DNA of 54,881 nucleotides from Penium margaritaceum (lineage: Eukaryota > Streptophyta > Zygnematophyceae > Desmidiales > Peniaceae), in assembly GCA_023375785.1 (NCBI GenBank), contig SZWC01004987.1, positions 94,117 to 148,997 of the forward strand, written 5' to 3'. Every line of letters begins with the position of its first letter. Positions within the stretch are counted from its first letter, which is position 1. The position numbers were made by a program, and so were the translations under genes. Shown here one piece after another: positions 42,111-52,040 of this stretch. A model generated the notes under the pieces. It saw only the letters and a list, made by a program, of their open reading frames with translations. It was not told the DNA's origin and did no database searches.

Positions 42111-42915
42111 GACTTTACCTATGTTATCGAGTCTCGTGATGCCCTCTTCTTTGATGATGTCTTTCCTCGCGACCTGTCCCATGTCGCTCCATCCTCTTCC
42201 CTATCCTCGCTTCATCGGCTTGGGGAGGGTGGGTCTATCTCAGCCTCCGCTCTCAGATTGGACCCGCCATCTCTGACTGGTGCGGTCCCCTCTTCCTCTG
42301 GTCTCTCTCCTTCTTCTTTGTCTGACAGGCTTCCCACTGCTAACACACTTCCTAGAACCTCGTCTCAATCCTCAATTGGTCCTTCTTTGACACCTTTCTC
42401 CTTCTGTGTCTGTGTCAGCGCCTCTCGGCGCTCCTTCACTGTTTGCTGACATTACGGCACATTCTCCCCCATGTGTCGTTCCTGACTCCCCTCAAACGCC
42501 TGCTTTGCATCCCTCTACGTCTGTTGTTGAAACATCATCTCATCCTATCTTTGATGCCCCTCTACCTAGACCAGAGTCATACACTTACAGAAGGAGGCTT
42601 TGTGGCTTTCCACATTAGTCTTCTTCGTATTCCACCCAAACCACTCATAATCGCACTCGTTCTAGTGCATCCTCCATTGCAAGCAGATCCTCTGCCAGAC
42701 CTACAGGCTTGGATGCACTAGGACTGGCTATCAGTGTTGTCCACCCTAACTCAGCGCTGGACCATGCACTCGTTGTTCATGAGTTCCACAGTATCCTTGA
42801 AGCGTCTGTCGCTGGATACATTGCCGCGTATTTTGCAAAAATGGGCTTCCCCCTCTTCCACCAGAGTCTATCATTGCTCGTTAGGCAAGAGAGGCGGCTA
42901 ACGCTGATCTCCGGG
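42111..42915 (+). other. Copia-D integrase-RT linker, degraded
   Basis: Ser/Pro/Thr-rich in several frames (SSSGLSPSSLSDRLP, HPIFDAPLPRPE), as expected of the variable copia linker. No conserved domain is seen. Confidence 0.6.
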
Positions 42916-44376
42916 AAAGGGCCATGAGGTCTTTGAACTTGTCGATCTCCCAGTAGGTCAGAATGTTGATTCGGCCCAGTGGGTCCTTCGGCGTAAGCTA
43001 AAGCCTGATGGTACGGTTGACAGGTACAAAGCCTAGCTCACTGCCAAGGGATTGTCCTAGATTCTAGGCATCAACTTCAATGAGACATTTTCTCTAGTCA
43101 GACGGTACACCACGGCCCGAGCTCTTATGAGCCTGGTTGCCTAGCATGACTGGGAACTGGAGCAGATGGACGTTAATAATGCATTCTTGCACAAACGTCT
43201 AGAAGAAGAAAGGTAAATGGTGTAGTCACCAGGCTTTACGGATTGCACGAACAAGGTCTGGCGACTACACAAGGCCTTGTACGGGCTGAAGCATTTGCCC
43301 CACTGGTGGAACCTGGAGATCTCATCCACACTCAAGAAAGGTGGCTACCGTTGCAGCACTGTTGACCCAACACTCTTCTTGAATGCACCCTCGCAGCCCT
43401 TCATTGTCATCCTAGTCTACGTGGATGATCTCCTCATTACATCACCNTCCCTCCTACATTCCACCTACAAAATGAAAGACCTGGGTCTTTCCCGAGTGTT
43501 TCTTGGCATGGAACTTGAGCATGACCGCTAGCACCGTACGTTGCACATATACTAGGCTGCCTACATCCGCAGCCTGAGGGAGCGCTTTGCCTCCCCACTG
43601 GCTGACAATCCCATTGCATCCACACCTATGACTCCAGTTGGTCAGCACCTGCTGAAGTCACTTCACACGTCTCAGCAGGGAAAGCTTGTCGACGTCGCCG
43701 ATTATCTCTGTATCATCGGATCTCTGATGTACCTCGGCACCACCACTTGATCTGACTTGGCCTTCTTGGTCAACTTCCTTGCCCAATTCTCTTAGCAGCC
43801 TTGTCAGATGCACCTCAAGGCAGCGTTACGTGTCGTTTGCTAAGCACTGTCCACCGTGCTTGTAGGACTTTGCTACAAATCGTAGCCTTCTATATTCGCT
43901 GACGGGTACACTGACAGTGACTGGGCACATGACTCATACACACGCAGTCGCAATTGCTACATCTTTCTTGTGGGTGGGACTGCTATCTCATGGAAGAGTG
44001 AAAAAGAGGAATGTGTTTCATGTAGCTCTAGTGAGGCTGAGCACGTTACGCTAGGAGCAGGTACATATGAGAGTGTGTGACTTTCTCGCTTGCTGCAACA
44101 GCTGTGTGTACCCATCCACTACATCACGCTATGTTGTGATAACCAAAGCACCAAGGCAATCGCTGAGCATGATGGCATGCATCACTCGAGCACTTTGCAC
44201 ATCAACATTGAGCATCACTATTTTTGTGATTGCATTGCCGTAGGAGAAGTCCAGGTTGTGTGGTTCGACACTTTTCAGTAGCATGCAAAATTTCTCACCA
44301 TAACCTTTAGCAGTGGAATGTTCAAGGTTGCCATACATGTAGTTTGTCTCTTGCGTACACATGATGCCCCTGATTA
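42916..44376 (+). pseudogene. Copia-D reverse transcriptase and RNase H
   Basis: RT landmarks are AQWVLRRKLKPDGTVDRYKA, EQMDVNNAFLH, VWRLHKALYGLKHLPHWWN and an intact YVDD near 43420. An N at 43447 marks a short missing stretch before LHSTYKMKDLG. RNase H has YTDSDWA, SSSEAEHVTLGAG and CCDNQSTKAIAEHD. About a dozen stops are scattered through it, mostly TAG (for example before LTAKG, ILGIN, HDWELEQ, SPGF, AAYIRS and HAKFL). Several stand where related copias have glutamine. TAA near 44376 is the probable natural end. Confidence 0.83.
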
Positions 44377-44447
44377 ATGTGGTCACTCTTTGTCAGTTGC
44401 CTATGCTTTTGTTCTCTATGTGGTGTGCGGACTGTTCATTCGTGGGT

Positions 44448-44457
44448 CATGGGGGAG
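44448..44457 (+). promoter_or_regulatory. Polypurine tract of Copia-D
   Basis: ATGGGGGAG before TATTGGTTGTGAC; the same tract type as Copia-C. Confidence 0.72.
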
Positions 44458-45030
44458 TATTGGTTGTGACTCTTAGACACGCAAGTGACCTCTTGACTCC
44501 ATCCATTTACACACACCATCACCGCAAGTGACTAAGTTGACATGAAGCTCAAGGCACACGCGTTGCAGGCCACGCATCATTGGTGTCTCTGTCGAGTGCA
44601 AGATTGGCGCGAACTCTGTCATGCCCAGTTGTATCTGAGAGCATATCTGTTGTTATCAGCATGTGGTTCCTTCTGTGATTGATATGCATGCGTAGCTGGA
44701 CTTGTAGTTTAGAGCAACGTGTTGCTAATCCTACTAGGCCACACTCTCGGCCGTTCCAAACTCTGAGAAACCACGGCGGCATTTGGACGACCGGTTCGCT
44801 TCGACCCCGGGGTGGCGGCCGGGCCCCACTTCAAACTACTCGAGTGGGTGGCCCGGTCAACCGGTTGCTAAGAGCTCACCAGCCCGTGACTCCAATACAC
44901 TAGTCTCTCGTGGTTTCTCAAGGCTTTTGACCAACTCTTTGTCTCTTCGGTCACCATGGCTGACCTGTGATCCACCCTCGCATGGTAGAGAGCTTGTGCT
45001 AACATCTTGCTACTACCTAGCTGGGTCGAC
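44458..45030 (+). repeat. Probable 3' LTR of Copia-D, then Gypsy-F 5' flank
   Basis: The LTR start is inferred from the polypurine tract (TATTGG, perhaps an altered TGTTGG). Its end is unknown, before about 44760. Beyond it, 44764-44920 is an inverted-repeat structure, and no Gypsy-F 5' LTR is recognised. Confidence 0.5.
44764..44920. repeat. 157-bp nested inverted repeat
   Basis: The outer arms TGAGAAACCACG (44764-44775) and CGTGGTTTCTCA (44909-44920) are exact reverse complements. Inner arms around CCGGGCCCCACT / AGTGGGTGGCCCGG flank a short loop near CAAACTACTCG. This is a MITE-like or foldback structure with no visible target duplication. Confidence 0.75.
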
Positions 45031-46190
45031 CATGACGGCTCGGACGACCAACCCGGTCACGGATCCAACGGCGGTAAACCAGCTGTCCCTATCAACAGCC
45101 TCGATGGCAACAAGAGGAACGACAGGTGGCATCCGACAACAGGCGCGGATCAATGAGGAAATGGCAAACCGTATATCCGCACTCAAGGGGATCAACAACC
45201 ATATGCTCCAACAACTCAATATTGTGATGGAGGCTCTTCGCAACGCAAGTGAACGGGAGGCGGTTCTTGCCGAGAGAAATACCTGACTCTTGAGGAAACC
45301 CGCAATTCCTTCAGCCCCTCCCAAACCGTCTATTCCCAAAGATTCCAAAGGACCAACAATTCGGATGTGGCTGACGAGTCTAGAGGTAAACTTCACCGAT
45401 GCTGGGGTGAGCAACAATCGACAGAAGATCGATCTTGCCACCACGATTTTGCGTGGCATGGCACTCAGTTGGTGGTCTGATCTAAAGGAAATCCAACTAC
45501 AGCAGGAGACCAGCGGGGCCTCATCAACGGCCAACGGAGCTAGTCTCATATCACCGACCGCAGGTATTCTATCCTTGGAGCAGATCAACCCGTACTGGCA
45601 AGACGCGCTGATGCCACCATGGCAAGACACGCTGGTGCAATGCTTGCACATTTTGGATGGCTTAAACAGAAGTTCAACTCTTAGTACAAGCTCCAACATC
45701 TCTGACAGCATTCTAGTGCAGCATGTTACACACATGGATTTTGTGACATCATCACTGGTGCATACATCGTCCCCGACGAGCTCTGTTTACACTACAAGAA
45801 TAGCCTCAAACTAGGCATCCAGCGGGCGATGGCCATTTTTCATCCAAAATGACTTATCGCGGATGATCACAACAACAAAAATGATAGAAAACTATGAATA
45901 TAGCGCTTGGATCCAGGAATCCTACGGTTGACGACCCCCAAGCACAGTTATTGTGGAAATACAAAAATCCAATCGGGGGAGTTCTTGACTCTGATGGAAG
46001 TGGACGCCATTGACCAGAGAGGTACACACACCCGCTACAACTACAGAAAATTCGGGAATATCAGTGGCAACTGCTAAAGCAAGCAGTAGGCCAAAAAGGG
46101 GGGAAGTCACAGAAAAAGATAGTCGGGAAATGACAAGGGGCAAGAGTAAACGGCTCGGCTCTTGTCCGTGAGGAGCGATCTGCACTGAAC
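45031..46190 (+). pseudogene. Gypsy-F gag
   Basis: The ATG at 45031 opens MTARTTNPVTDPTAVNQL, then a helical stretch (NEEMANRISALKGINNHML). TGA at 45284 is followed in another frame by the capsid (KGPTIRMWLTSLEVNFTDAG, KIDLATTILRGMALSWWSDL) to about 45700. A knuckle remnant (RYNYRKFGNISGNC, about 46030-46075) has lost its first two cysteines. Confidence 0.75.
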
Positions 46191-46329
46191 TATCACCCAT
46201 GTGAACGGCCTACAAAGCCGCAGAGAGTTTTCCAGATTGCAAAGTGTGTCAAGTAGTACGAGGACGACCAACCAGCGATACTGCTAAAAGTGCAACCCTG
46301 AGGTTGCATGAGTTGCATAACAGTACCGG

Positions 46330-46500
46330 TGTTTTGGAGGGAGGAGCTTCTCATAGTTTTGTAAGAAGAGATATGGTTCGCAAACTGGGTCTGCACACCA
46401 AACCAGGTGTATTTGAAGATTGAAAATATGGAGACTCCGAGAACCATTAGGAATTCAAGTGGGGGATTTGCGGAATGTGACGGTCTAGAGTTCTTGTCCA
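46330..46500 (+). pseudogene. Gypsy-F protease remnant
   Basis: GASHSFVRRDMVRKLGLHTKPG near 46345-46410 matches the segment just after the catalytic Asp of gypsy retropepsins. The Asp itself is not recognisable and stops follow. Confidence 0.6.
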
Positions 46501-46904
46501 CTAAGTGATCACAAAATCATTCTCGGACAAGATTTCCTAAACCAACAAAATCCGCAAGTTGACTAGAACAGCAACGACGTCTACGTGGAGATTGACGGTG
46601 CCAAGCGACAACTTTCGCACAAGGGGCGGAAGACGATAGTGGAAGCAATAGAGGTGGAATCAACACAAGAAGCTGCAGTGACCAAGAAGCGGCAACATGT
46701 GCAGCCGATATAGCTCAACATGGCCAAATACTGCATACGAAAAGGAGCTCGTGCATGGCTTGCACATTTTGACCCAACGGAGCAAGCGGGAGTGGAAGCA
46801 GTTGAGTCATCGACTTCATCAGCCTCATCAGCCTCATCGGCATCAACCAAGTTTGCGATGGTACCTGAAGAGTTTGCACCTCATTCAATTCATTCTCCCA
46901 TTCA

Positions 46905-47510
46905 AGAGTTTGCGGACGTCTTCCCGATCAACTCCCAAAAACCCTACCACCTCAACCCGACATAGACCATCTCATCGAGTTGAAACCGGGCATCCGACAC
47001 ATAGTTCGAGGGGCCTATCAGATGAGCGATCATGAGCTGACCGAGCTGAAATAGCAGCTCGATGAGTTGGTAAGTCAAGGGTGCATCCGCCCATCAACGT
47101 CACCATACGTCGCACTAGTATCATCCATGAAAAAAAAAGCAGGCAAAATGCGGATGTGCGTGGACTACCCGGCTACCCGGTGAACAAAGCTACCATCAAG
47201 AATCGCTCCCCTCTTCCTCGAGAAAACAGACTTTTTGACTCTGAGGAGCTTGAATGCTTGCCAAATCGATCGACGCAGCGGTTATCACTAGATTTGCATG
47301 ACAGACGTCGACATCGAGAAGATGGTGTTCCAAACACTCTATGGGGATTTTGAGTTCACGGTCATGCTATTGAGATTCATGAATATCCCAACAACGTTCA
47401 TGGAAGCAATGAACAATGTTTTCCGCCCATGCCTTGAAGATTTTGTTTTGGTGTACCTGGACAATATCCTGGTGTATAGCCGCACCCCAATAGAGCATAA
47501 TGGATAACTT
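46905..47510 (+). pseudogene. Gypsy-F reverse transcriptase, active site altered
   Basis: Across at least three frames: FADVFPINSQKPYHLN, SDHELTELK-TAG-QLDELVSQGCIRPSTSPY, KMRMCVDY and DVDIEKMVFQTLYGDFEFTVM. The catalytic box reads YLDN (47454-47465) in place of YLDD, so the second Asp is Asn. The stretch between VDY and DVDIEK is scrambled by frameshifts. Confidence 0.77.
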
Positions 47511-48389
47511 TGAAAGATTTTCAAAAGTTTACAATGAACGATTTTCTTGGGGAAACTCTCGAAGTGTGTCTTGGGTCGCAGTTCGATCGAGTTTTAGGAT
47601 CACGTCATCGATGGCGGACGGATCACCATGGATCCAAAGAAAGTAGTAGCAGTCGCTCATTGGCCGACGCCGGCCAACGTCCAAGAAGTTCAAGTTTTTC
47701 TTGGCTTATGCATTACCACCGTCAATTCGTACAGGATTACACCCGAGTATTAGTGCCTCTCTCCGATCTCACTTGAAAAGAAAATGAGTGGCGGTAGGTA
47801 GACAGCGAACAAGAGGCGTTCACCGCTTTGTGGTACGCTGTGACCTTAATGCCATCCATACAATTAGCGGATGTAACGGTCGACTATGTCATGGCTACGG
47901 ACGCCTCAGATCAAGCCTTCAGCATGGTCCTTCTAGAAGATCATGGCAACGAAGAGCAACCGGTCACATACATGTCATGAAAACTGCGAGGACCGGAACT
48001 CAACTACGTCGTACACAAGAAGGAGATGATAGCGATGCTCGGTCGTACATGCATTGAAGACATGGTAGTGCTATCTTGAATGCCGCCGGTACATCATATG
48101 AAACAACCACCATGCGCTAAAATATTTGAAGACGCATCCAAACCTAAGTCAACGTCATACCGGATGCATGGAGTTCCTCCAATCCGGGTTCGACTACGAT
48201 ATCGAGTATTGGCCAGGCAAGACCAATCTAGCAAACGCGCTCAGTCGCCAACCAGATCTGATGGCTAAGGCAGCATCGCTACAGATGCAACGAGATTCTT
48301 ATCTCAAACAGTTGTTCACACGAGGCTACAATCAGAATGGCGGATACAACAAGGGATTGTTCTGGTACGACGCATCCTATTTGCGGTGA
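47511..48389 (+). pseudogene. Gypsy-F RT connection and RNase H
   Basis: Fragments include TMDPKKVVAVAHWPTP (about 47626), YVMATDASDQAFSMVL (47882-47930), LRGPELNYVVHKKEM and FDYDIEYWPGKTNLANALSRQPD (about 48189-48260). They lie in alternating frames with stops, in the normal order for gypsy RNase H. Confidence 0.72.
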
Positions 48390-49240
48390 CGATTCACTTG
48401 CTAGGTGGTCGTTCCCCTGAACGACAAGTTCTGCTGCATGCTGCTCAAAGAATGCCGCGACACCGGTCTAGGCACACATTTTGGAGAAGACAAGACACTG
48501 AAGAAGCTGGCAAAACACAACTTGTGGGGTAAGATGTAATCCGACGCGGCCAACTTCTGCAAGTCCTGCGACATGTGTCGGCGACAAAAATCCAACAGCA
48601 TGTGGCCACCCTGACTTCTGTAGCCACTCCCCACTCCGACGGAACCATGGACCGACATCTCCATGGTCTTCGTCACGAGATGACCGGTCACACACGAGGG
48701 ATATAACGTAGCCCTCATGGTTGTTGACAGTTTTTCTAAAATGTATCACTTTGTTCCAATGAAGACTATCGTCACCGCCGCAGGAACAACGTGGCTGTTT
48801 CTAAGCAACATTGTACGGCTACACGGCATGCGCAGCACCATGACGAGTGATAGGGAAGGTTGATTTACCTGTACTTTTTGGCACAAAGTGATGACTTGCT
48901 ACGAAAGTCGGATCGAGCTTTCAATGTCGTTCTACCCTCAATCGACGGCCCAACCGTGTGAACCAATCAGACGCTCTAACAACTTCTCTAAACATTATGC
49001 AAACCTCACCAGACGGATTGGGCAAAAAAAGTCCTGACCACAAAAATTCCATTCAATTGACGATCCCTACTACAACATGTAAAACTCCGTTCAAAGTGGT
49101 GGTGCCAAACTTCCCACCACCCCAGCTGGAGTATAGCCAGAGCAACATTCCAGCGGTTGACGTCCAACGCCGTGATATCTACACCATCTGGGATGAAACA
49201 CGACAAATACTCGGAAAGACACAAGCGCCGATGAAATGAG
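48390..49240 (+). pseudogene. Gypsy-F integrase
   Basis: A zinc-domain remnant (HFGEDKTLKKLAKHNLW... CKSCDMCRRQK, 48475-48597) is followed by core sequence: TEPWTDISMVFV (Asp), MTSDREG (Asp, near 48845), then TGA. An FYPQSTAQPCEP segment follows with a candidate Glu. Numerous TAG, TGA and TAA codons interrupt it. Confidence 0.72.
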
Positions 49241-49332
49241 CAGCTCACCAAAATCACAGCAACGATATCTTTGCTGCTAGCAATAAAGTTCTTCTCAGTT
49301 TAGCCAACATCAAACTCTAAGGAACCAATTGT

Positions 49333-49727
49333 TTGAAACTCAAACCCCAAGGGTTGGGACCGTTTGAGATTGACCTCATGCAAAACCCCATGGTTGCGCA
49401 ACAAAAACTCCCCAACACTATGCACGTTCACCTAGTGTTCCATATCAAAAGACTCAAGCACTACCAAGACCCTGGGGAGAACTTACCTGGGAGGGATGTA
49501 CCTCCCCCTTCTCCTATCGAAGTCGATGAGGACACAGAGTGCGTCAACAAGGACATCCTCGGCCATTGACAACGTGGAAAACTGACATAACATCTTGTCA
49601 AGTGGCACAGCCACAACGCCGCGCATAACAGCTATGAAATCTATGACAACCTCAGCGATGTTAATCAAGTAATTGACGGATACAAGCGACATCACGGTGC
49701 CACATCTATACGCGCGCCGGGATGTCA
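49333..49727 (+). pseudogene. Gypsy-F GPF/Y module and chromodomain
   Basis: LKPQGLGPFEIDLMQ and HVHLVFHIKRLKHYQDP form the GPF/Y region. IEVDEDTECVNKDILGH-TGA-QRGKLT then HLVKWHSHNAAHNSYEIYDNL (to about 49680) is a chromodomain of the expected length and position. Confidence 0.75.
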
Positions 49728-49747
49728 CGGTTTAAAGGGGGGGGGAG
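49728..49747 (+). promoter_or_regulatory. Polypurine tract of Gypsy-F
   Basis: CACGGTTTAAAGGGGGGGGG-type tract leading to AG and the LTR start TGTTATG. Confidence 0.8.
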
Positions 49748-50297
49748 TGTTATGTACCAGACAAACACGAGTCCCTTATTTTTTTTAGTGGGAATTTCTG
49801 TCATTACACGAATAGCCCACCGTACGTCGAGGCCTCAATTTTTGCCTGAGCGGTCGAAGGCAATTCGGCTGACTACCCTCGTCCTCCGGCAAACCTTTTC
49901 GCACTTTCTGACAACTCCGATCACTTTCAGAATCATTGACAGACGTGTCACAACCTTTTGGTCGACTTCTTGGCGCATTGAGATGTACAAAGATTTGTAT
50001 AGATTCATCTTGCATTTTTGCCGTCAATCTTCGAAGCCTCCCGATTCCTTAGTGGAGCTTCTTGATTTGACCACTCATGATGCGACTCTGCACGAGTCGT
50101 TGGACGATCGACCCGATGACCCCGACTACATCTCATTTGTAACTCGACACTTGAATGTATGTGTTCGATCATTTCGACGTTTTTCATTGAAGTACACTTA
50201 CCAGTAATCTTAAACTGCTCAAGTACCCCAAATTCTTAAGCAAGTTCTGTCTCGCATCGTGTACCTATTCATCATTTACGCTTTGTTTGGCATAACA
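49748..50297 (+). repeat. 3' LTR of Gypsy-F (right end provisional)
   Basis: It starts TGTTATGTACC after the polypurine tract; a CATAACA near 50297 is a plausible end. It is homologous to 6401-6717 over its middle part, and contains a small quasi-palindrome GCGACTCTGCACGAGTCGT at 50082-50100. Confidence 0.72.
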
Positions 50298-50403
50298 TGT
50301 GGGGAGTATAGTTGGATGATGCTTCCTTGTTGATCTGAGGGGCCATTCTTGGGAGCGCCCTCCCATTTCATGTCAATTAAAGGGGGAAAATACTCATGCT
50401 TAA

Positions 50404-50536
50404 TGTAGCGCTAGTGTGCCACATGGCTTGAACTCAACATGGCATGTGGGGCGAAGCTGGGATAACCTGAGGGTCGGAGACCCTCAAGTACCGCAGTTTC
50501 GACCCAGTGGGCCCAGCTTCCCGTTCGTTAACTACA
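50404..50536 (+). repeat. 5' LTR of TRIM-1 (133 bp)
   Basis: TGTAGCGCTAGTGTGCC... to ...TTAACTACA. It shares GAGACCCTCAAGTACC and GTGGGCC with the second copy. Confidence 0.87.
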
Positions 50537-50538
50537 TT

Positions 50539-50550
50539 TGGTATTAGAGC
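50539..50550 (+). promoter_or_regulatory. Primer-binding site of TRIM-1
   Basis: TGGTATTAGAGC, one C-to-T change from the initiator-Met tRNA complement, two bases after the LTR. Confidence 0.85.
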
Positions 50551-50609
50551 ATCGAGGTTCGACACCCATTGCAGACACCGAGGGCGGGTCCATTCCTTTC
50601 TGGGAGGAA

Positions 50610-50743
50610 TGTAGCCCAAGTATGCTACATGGCTTGGACTTGTCCTGGCCTATGGGGCGACTGATGGGATGACTTGTGGGTCAGAGACCCTCAAGTACCA
50701 CAGTTTTGGCCTGGTGGGCCAAGCTTCTCGTCCGTCTACTACA
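50610..50743 (+). repeat. 3' LTR of TRIM-1 (134 bp)
   Basis: TGTAGCCCAAGTATGCT... to ...TCTACTACA. It is clearly diverged from the 5' copy by many substitutions, indicating an old insertion. Confidence 0.87.
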
Positions 50744-50897
50744 TTTAGAGCTGTCAAAATCACGTATGGAGCACAACCAACGGATGGACGAATAGACTCT
50801 TCTATTGGATTTCGACACGTATCACCACTGGTGAAATGTGTTGCAAATGTTCCATTCTAGCACAAAAAAATAATGACAAATCGGGAACTCAGCACAT

Positions 50898-52040
50898 TCA
50901 TCGTGGGCTGATACAACCGACCTTGGATTTTGCGCAGTTCGTGCGTTGGATGTTCATCACGGTTTGGTCACTCTGCCACAACAACAAAGTGAGATTCTTC
51001 CCGTCCGTATTCACGACCGCCCGGTTGCACCTCCAATCCATCTCAAAATTCCTATCTTGCAACCAATCCTGGCTGATCAAGCAATCGTAGTCATCCATAG
51101 GAAAAGTGTTGAACTCCATTTCATACACCAACTCACCCATATGGACCGTGTGCTTGATGAAAGGTCTTTTGCATTCCACCACTCTAGACACCTGTCAAAC
51201 CATGGTTAACGTCTCCAACTATAGTGTTGTCCCAACCTTGTTGCCAACTTGTTGCTGAAGAAGCTTTGGCTCGCTCCATCATCCAACAACTGTGTAGCTT
51301 ACTTTGACCCTTCAAATTCTCATCCGGAATCTCAAGAACAAGGTCCTGGATGATCCCTACAAGCTGTCTGATCTCACCTTTATTCCGTAACACCACTTAT
51401 GGCAACTCCTTAGTTGACAAAAGCCTTTTAAGATGGGTTCTTTCCCTTACAGATGAAAGGCTTACAGAACTAGGTCATCTCCTCCTCACTATTGATGCAT
51501 GTTTTTCTACTGCGCATTGCTCTTGAGGAAATCCTGCTTGCTATGACCCTACTTACCCCAAGCCTATGACTTGCCTCTCGGTTCCTTTTTTTGGCATGTC
51601 CTGTTCCCCACCTTGGATTGCATCCACTTCCATGGGCATCGCCTTGACCATCTGCTCCACTTGCGGTTACATCGGGTAACTATTACGACATGCATTGCAG
51701 CTTAGTGCATTGATGTACTCTACCATCAAAACCTGCTCTGAAAAGAGATGCGACCAAATCAGTGCAAGTTCACGTTTTACGTGTGGCTTCAGACTAGCAT
51801 TGTAGCGGTTGTACACCTTGGTGTCCTAGACGTCATCGATGTGCAATGCTAAAGCCATGAAGCCTGTCGTGTAGTCCTGGACTGATTTGCCTTGGTTGAC
51901 ATGTTTGTTCTTGTCTAGCGCGACTTGACTACCATTAAGGAGGTCGAAACACATCTGGAGTATCGTCTTGAATCTCTCCCACATCTCTAGATTCTTCTTC
52001 AATGCACGTTCACCGAGCTATACATCCTTCCCCAACAGTA
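50898..52040 (-). pseudogene. Gypsy-G: gag and protease remnant of a Ty3/gypsy element
   Basis: Read from 52040 leftward: a retrotransposon-gag region (ERALKKNLEMWERFKTILQMCFDLL, KSVQDYTTGFMALALHIDDV), a linker (VKAMPMEVDAIQGG), then a protease with LLDDGASQSFFS near 51271-51294. It ends with MDDYDCLISQDWLQDRNFEMDW near 51060-51110. Stops and at least two frameshifts are present. The RT that should follow is missing; the fragment ends near the TRIM. No LTR is identified. Confidence 0.75.

Larger units (their letters stand above)
32157..44760 (+). mobile_element. Copia-D: Ty1/copia element split by Gypsy-E
   Basis: In plus orientation: gag (32.9-34.3 kb), protease and GAG-pre-integrase (34.8-35.3), a 6.0-kb Gypsy-E insertion (35322-41321), then integrase (41.3-42.1), linker, RT and RNase H (42.9-44.4). 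A polypurine tract (44448-44457) and a probable 3' LTR from 44458 follow. The 5' LTR is not found. Decay is heavier than in Copia-B or C. Confidence 0.8.
45031..50297 (+). mobile_element. Gypsy-F: decayed Ty3/gypsy chromovirus, 5' LTR missing
   Basis: In plus orientation: gag, degraded knuckle, protease, RT, RNase H, integrase, chromodomain, polypurine tract and 3' LTR (from 49748). The 3' LTR family recurs at 6401-6717. The many frameshifts make this one of the oldest elements in the window. Confidence 0.82.
50404..50743 (+). mobile_element. TRIM-1: 340-bp terminal-repeat retrotransposon in miniature
   Basis: Two short direct LTRs (50404-50536 and 50610-50743), both starting TGTAGC and ending CTACA, enclose a 73-bp interior. 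The interior has a PBS (TGGTATTAGAGC, 50539-50550), a GGTTCGACACC box and a polypurine tract (TGGGAGGAA, 50601-50609) right before the second LTR. There is no coding capacity. The PBS and polypurine tract at exactly the right spacing separate this from a simple tandem repeat. The flanks CTTAA and TTTAG are not an exact duplication. Confidence 0.85.

Noticed and set aside
50404-50743. Simple tandem duplication instead of a TRIM
   Set aside because: TG...CA termini, a PBS two bases after the first copy and a polypurine tract abutting the second are not expected by chance in a tandem repeat.
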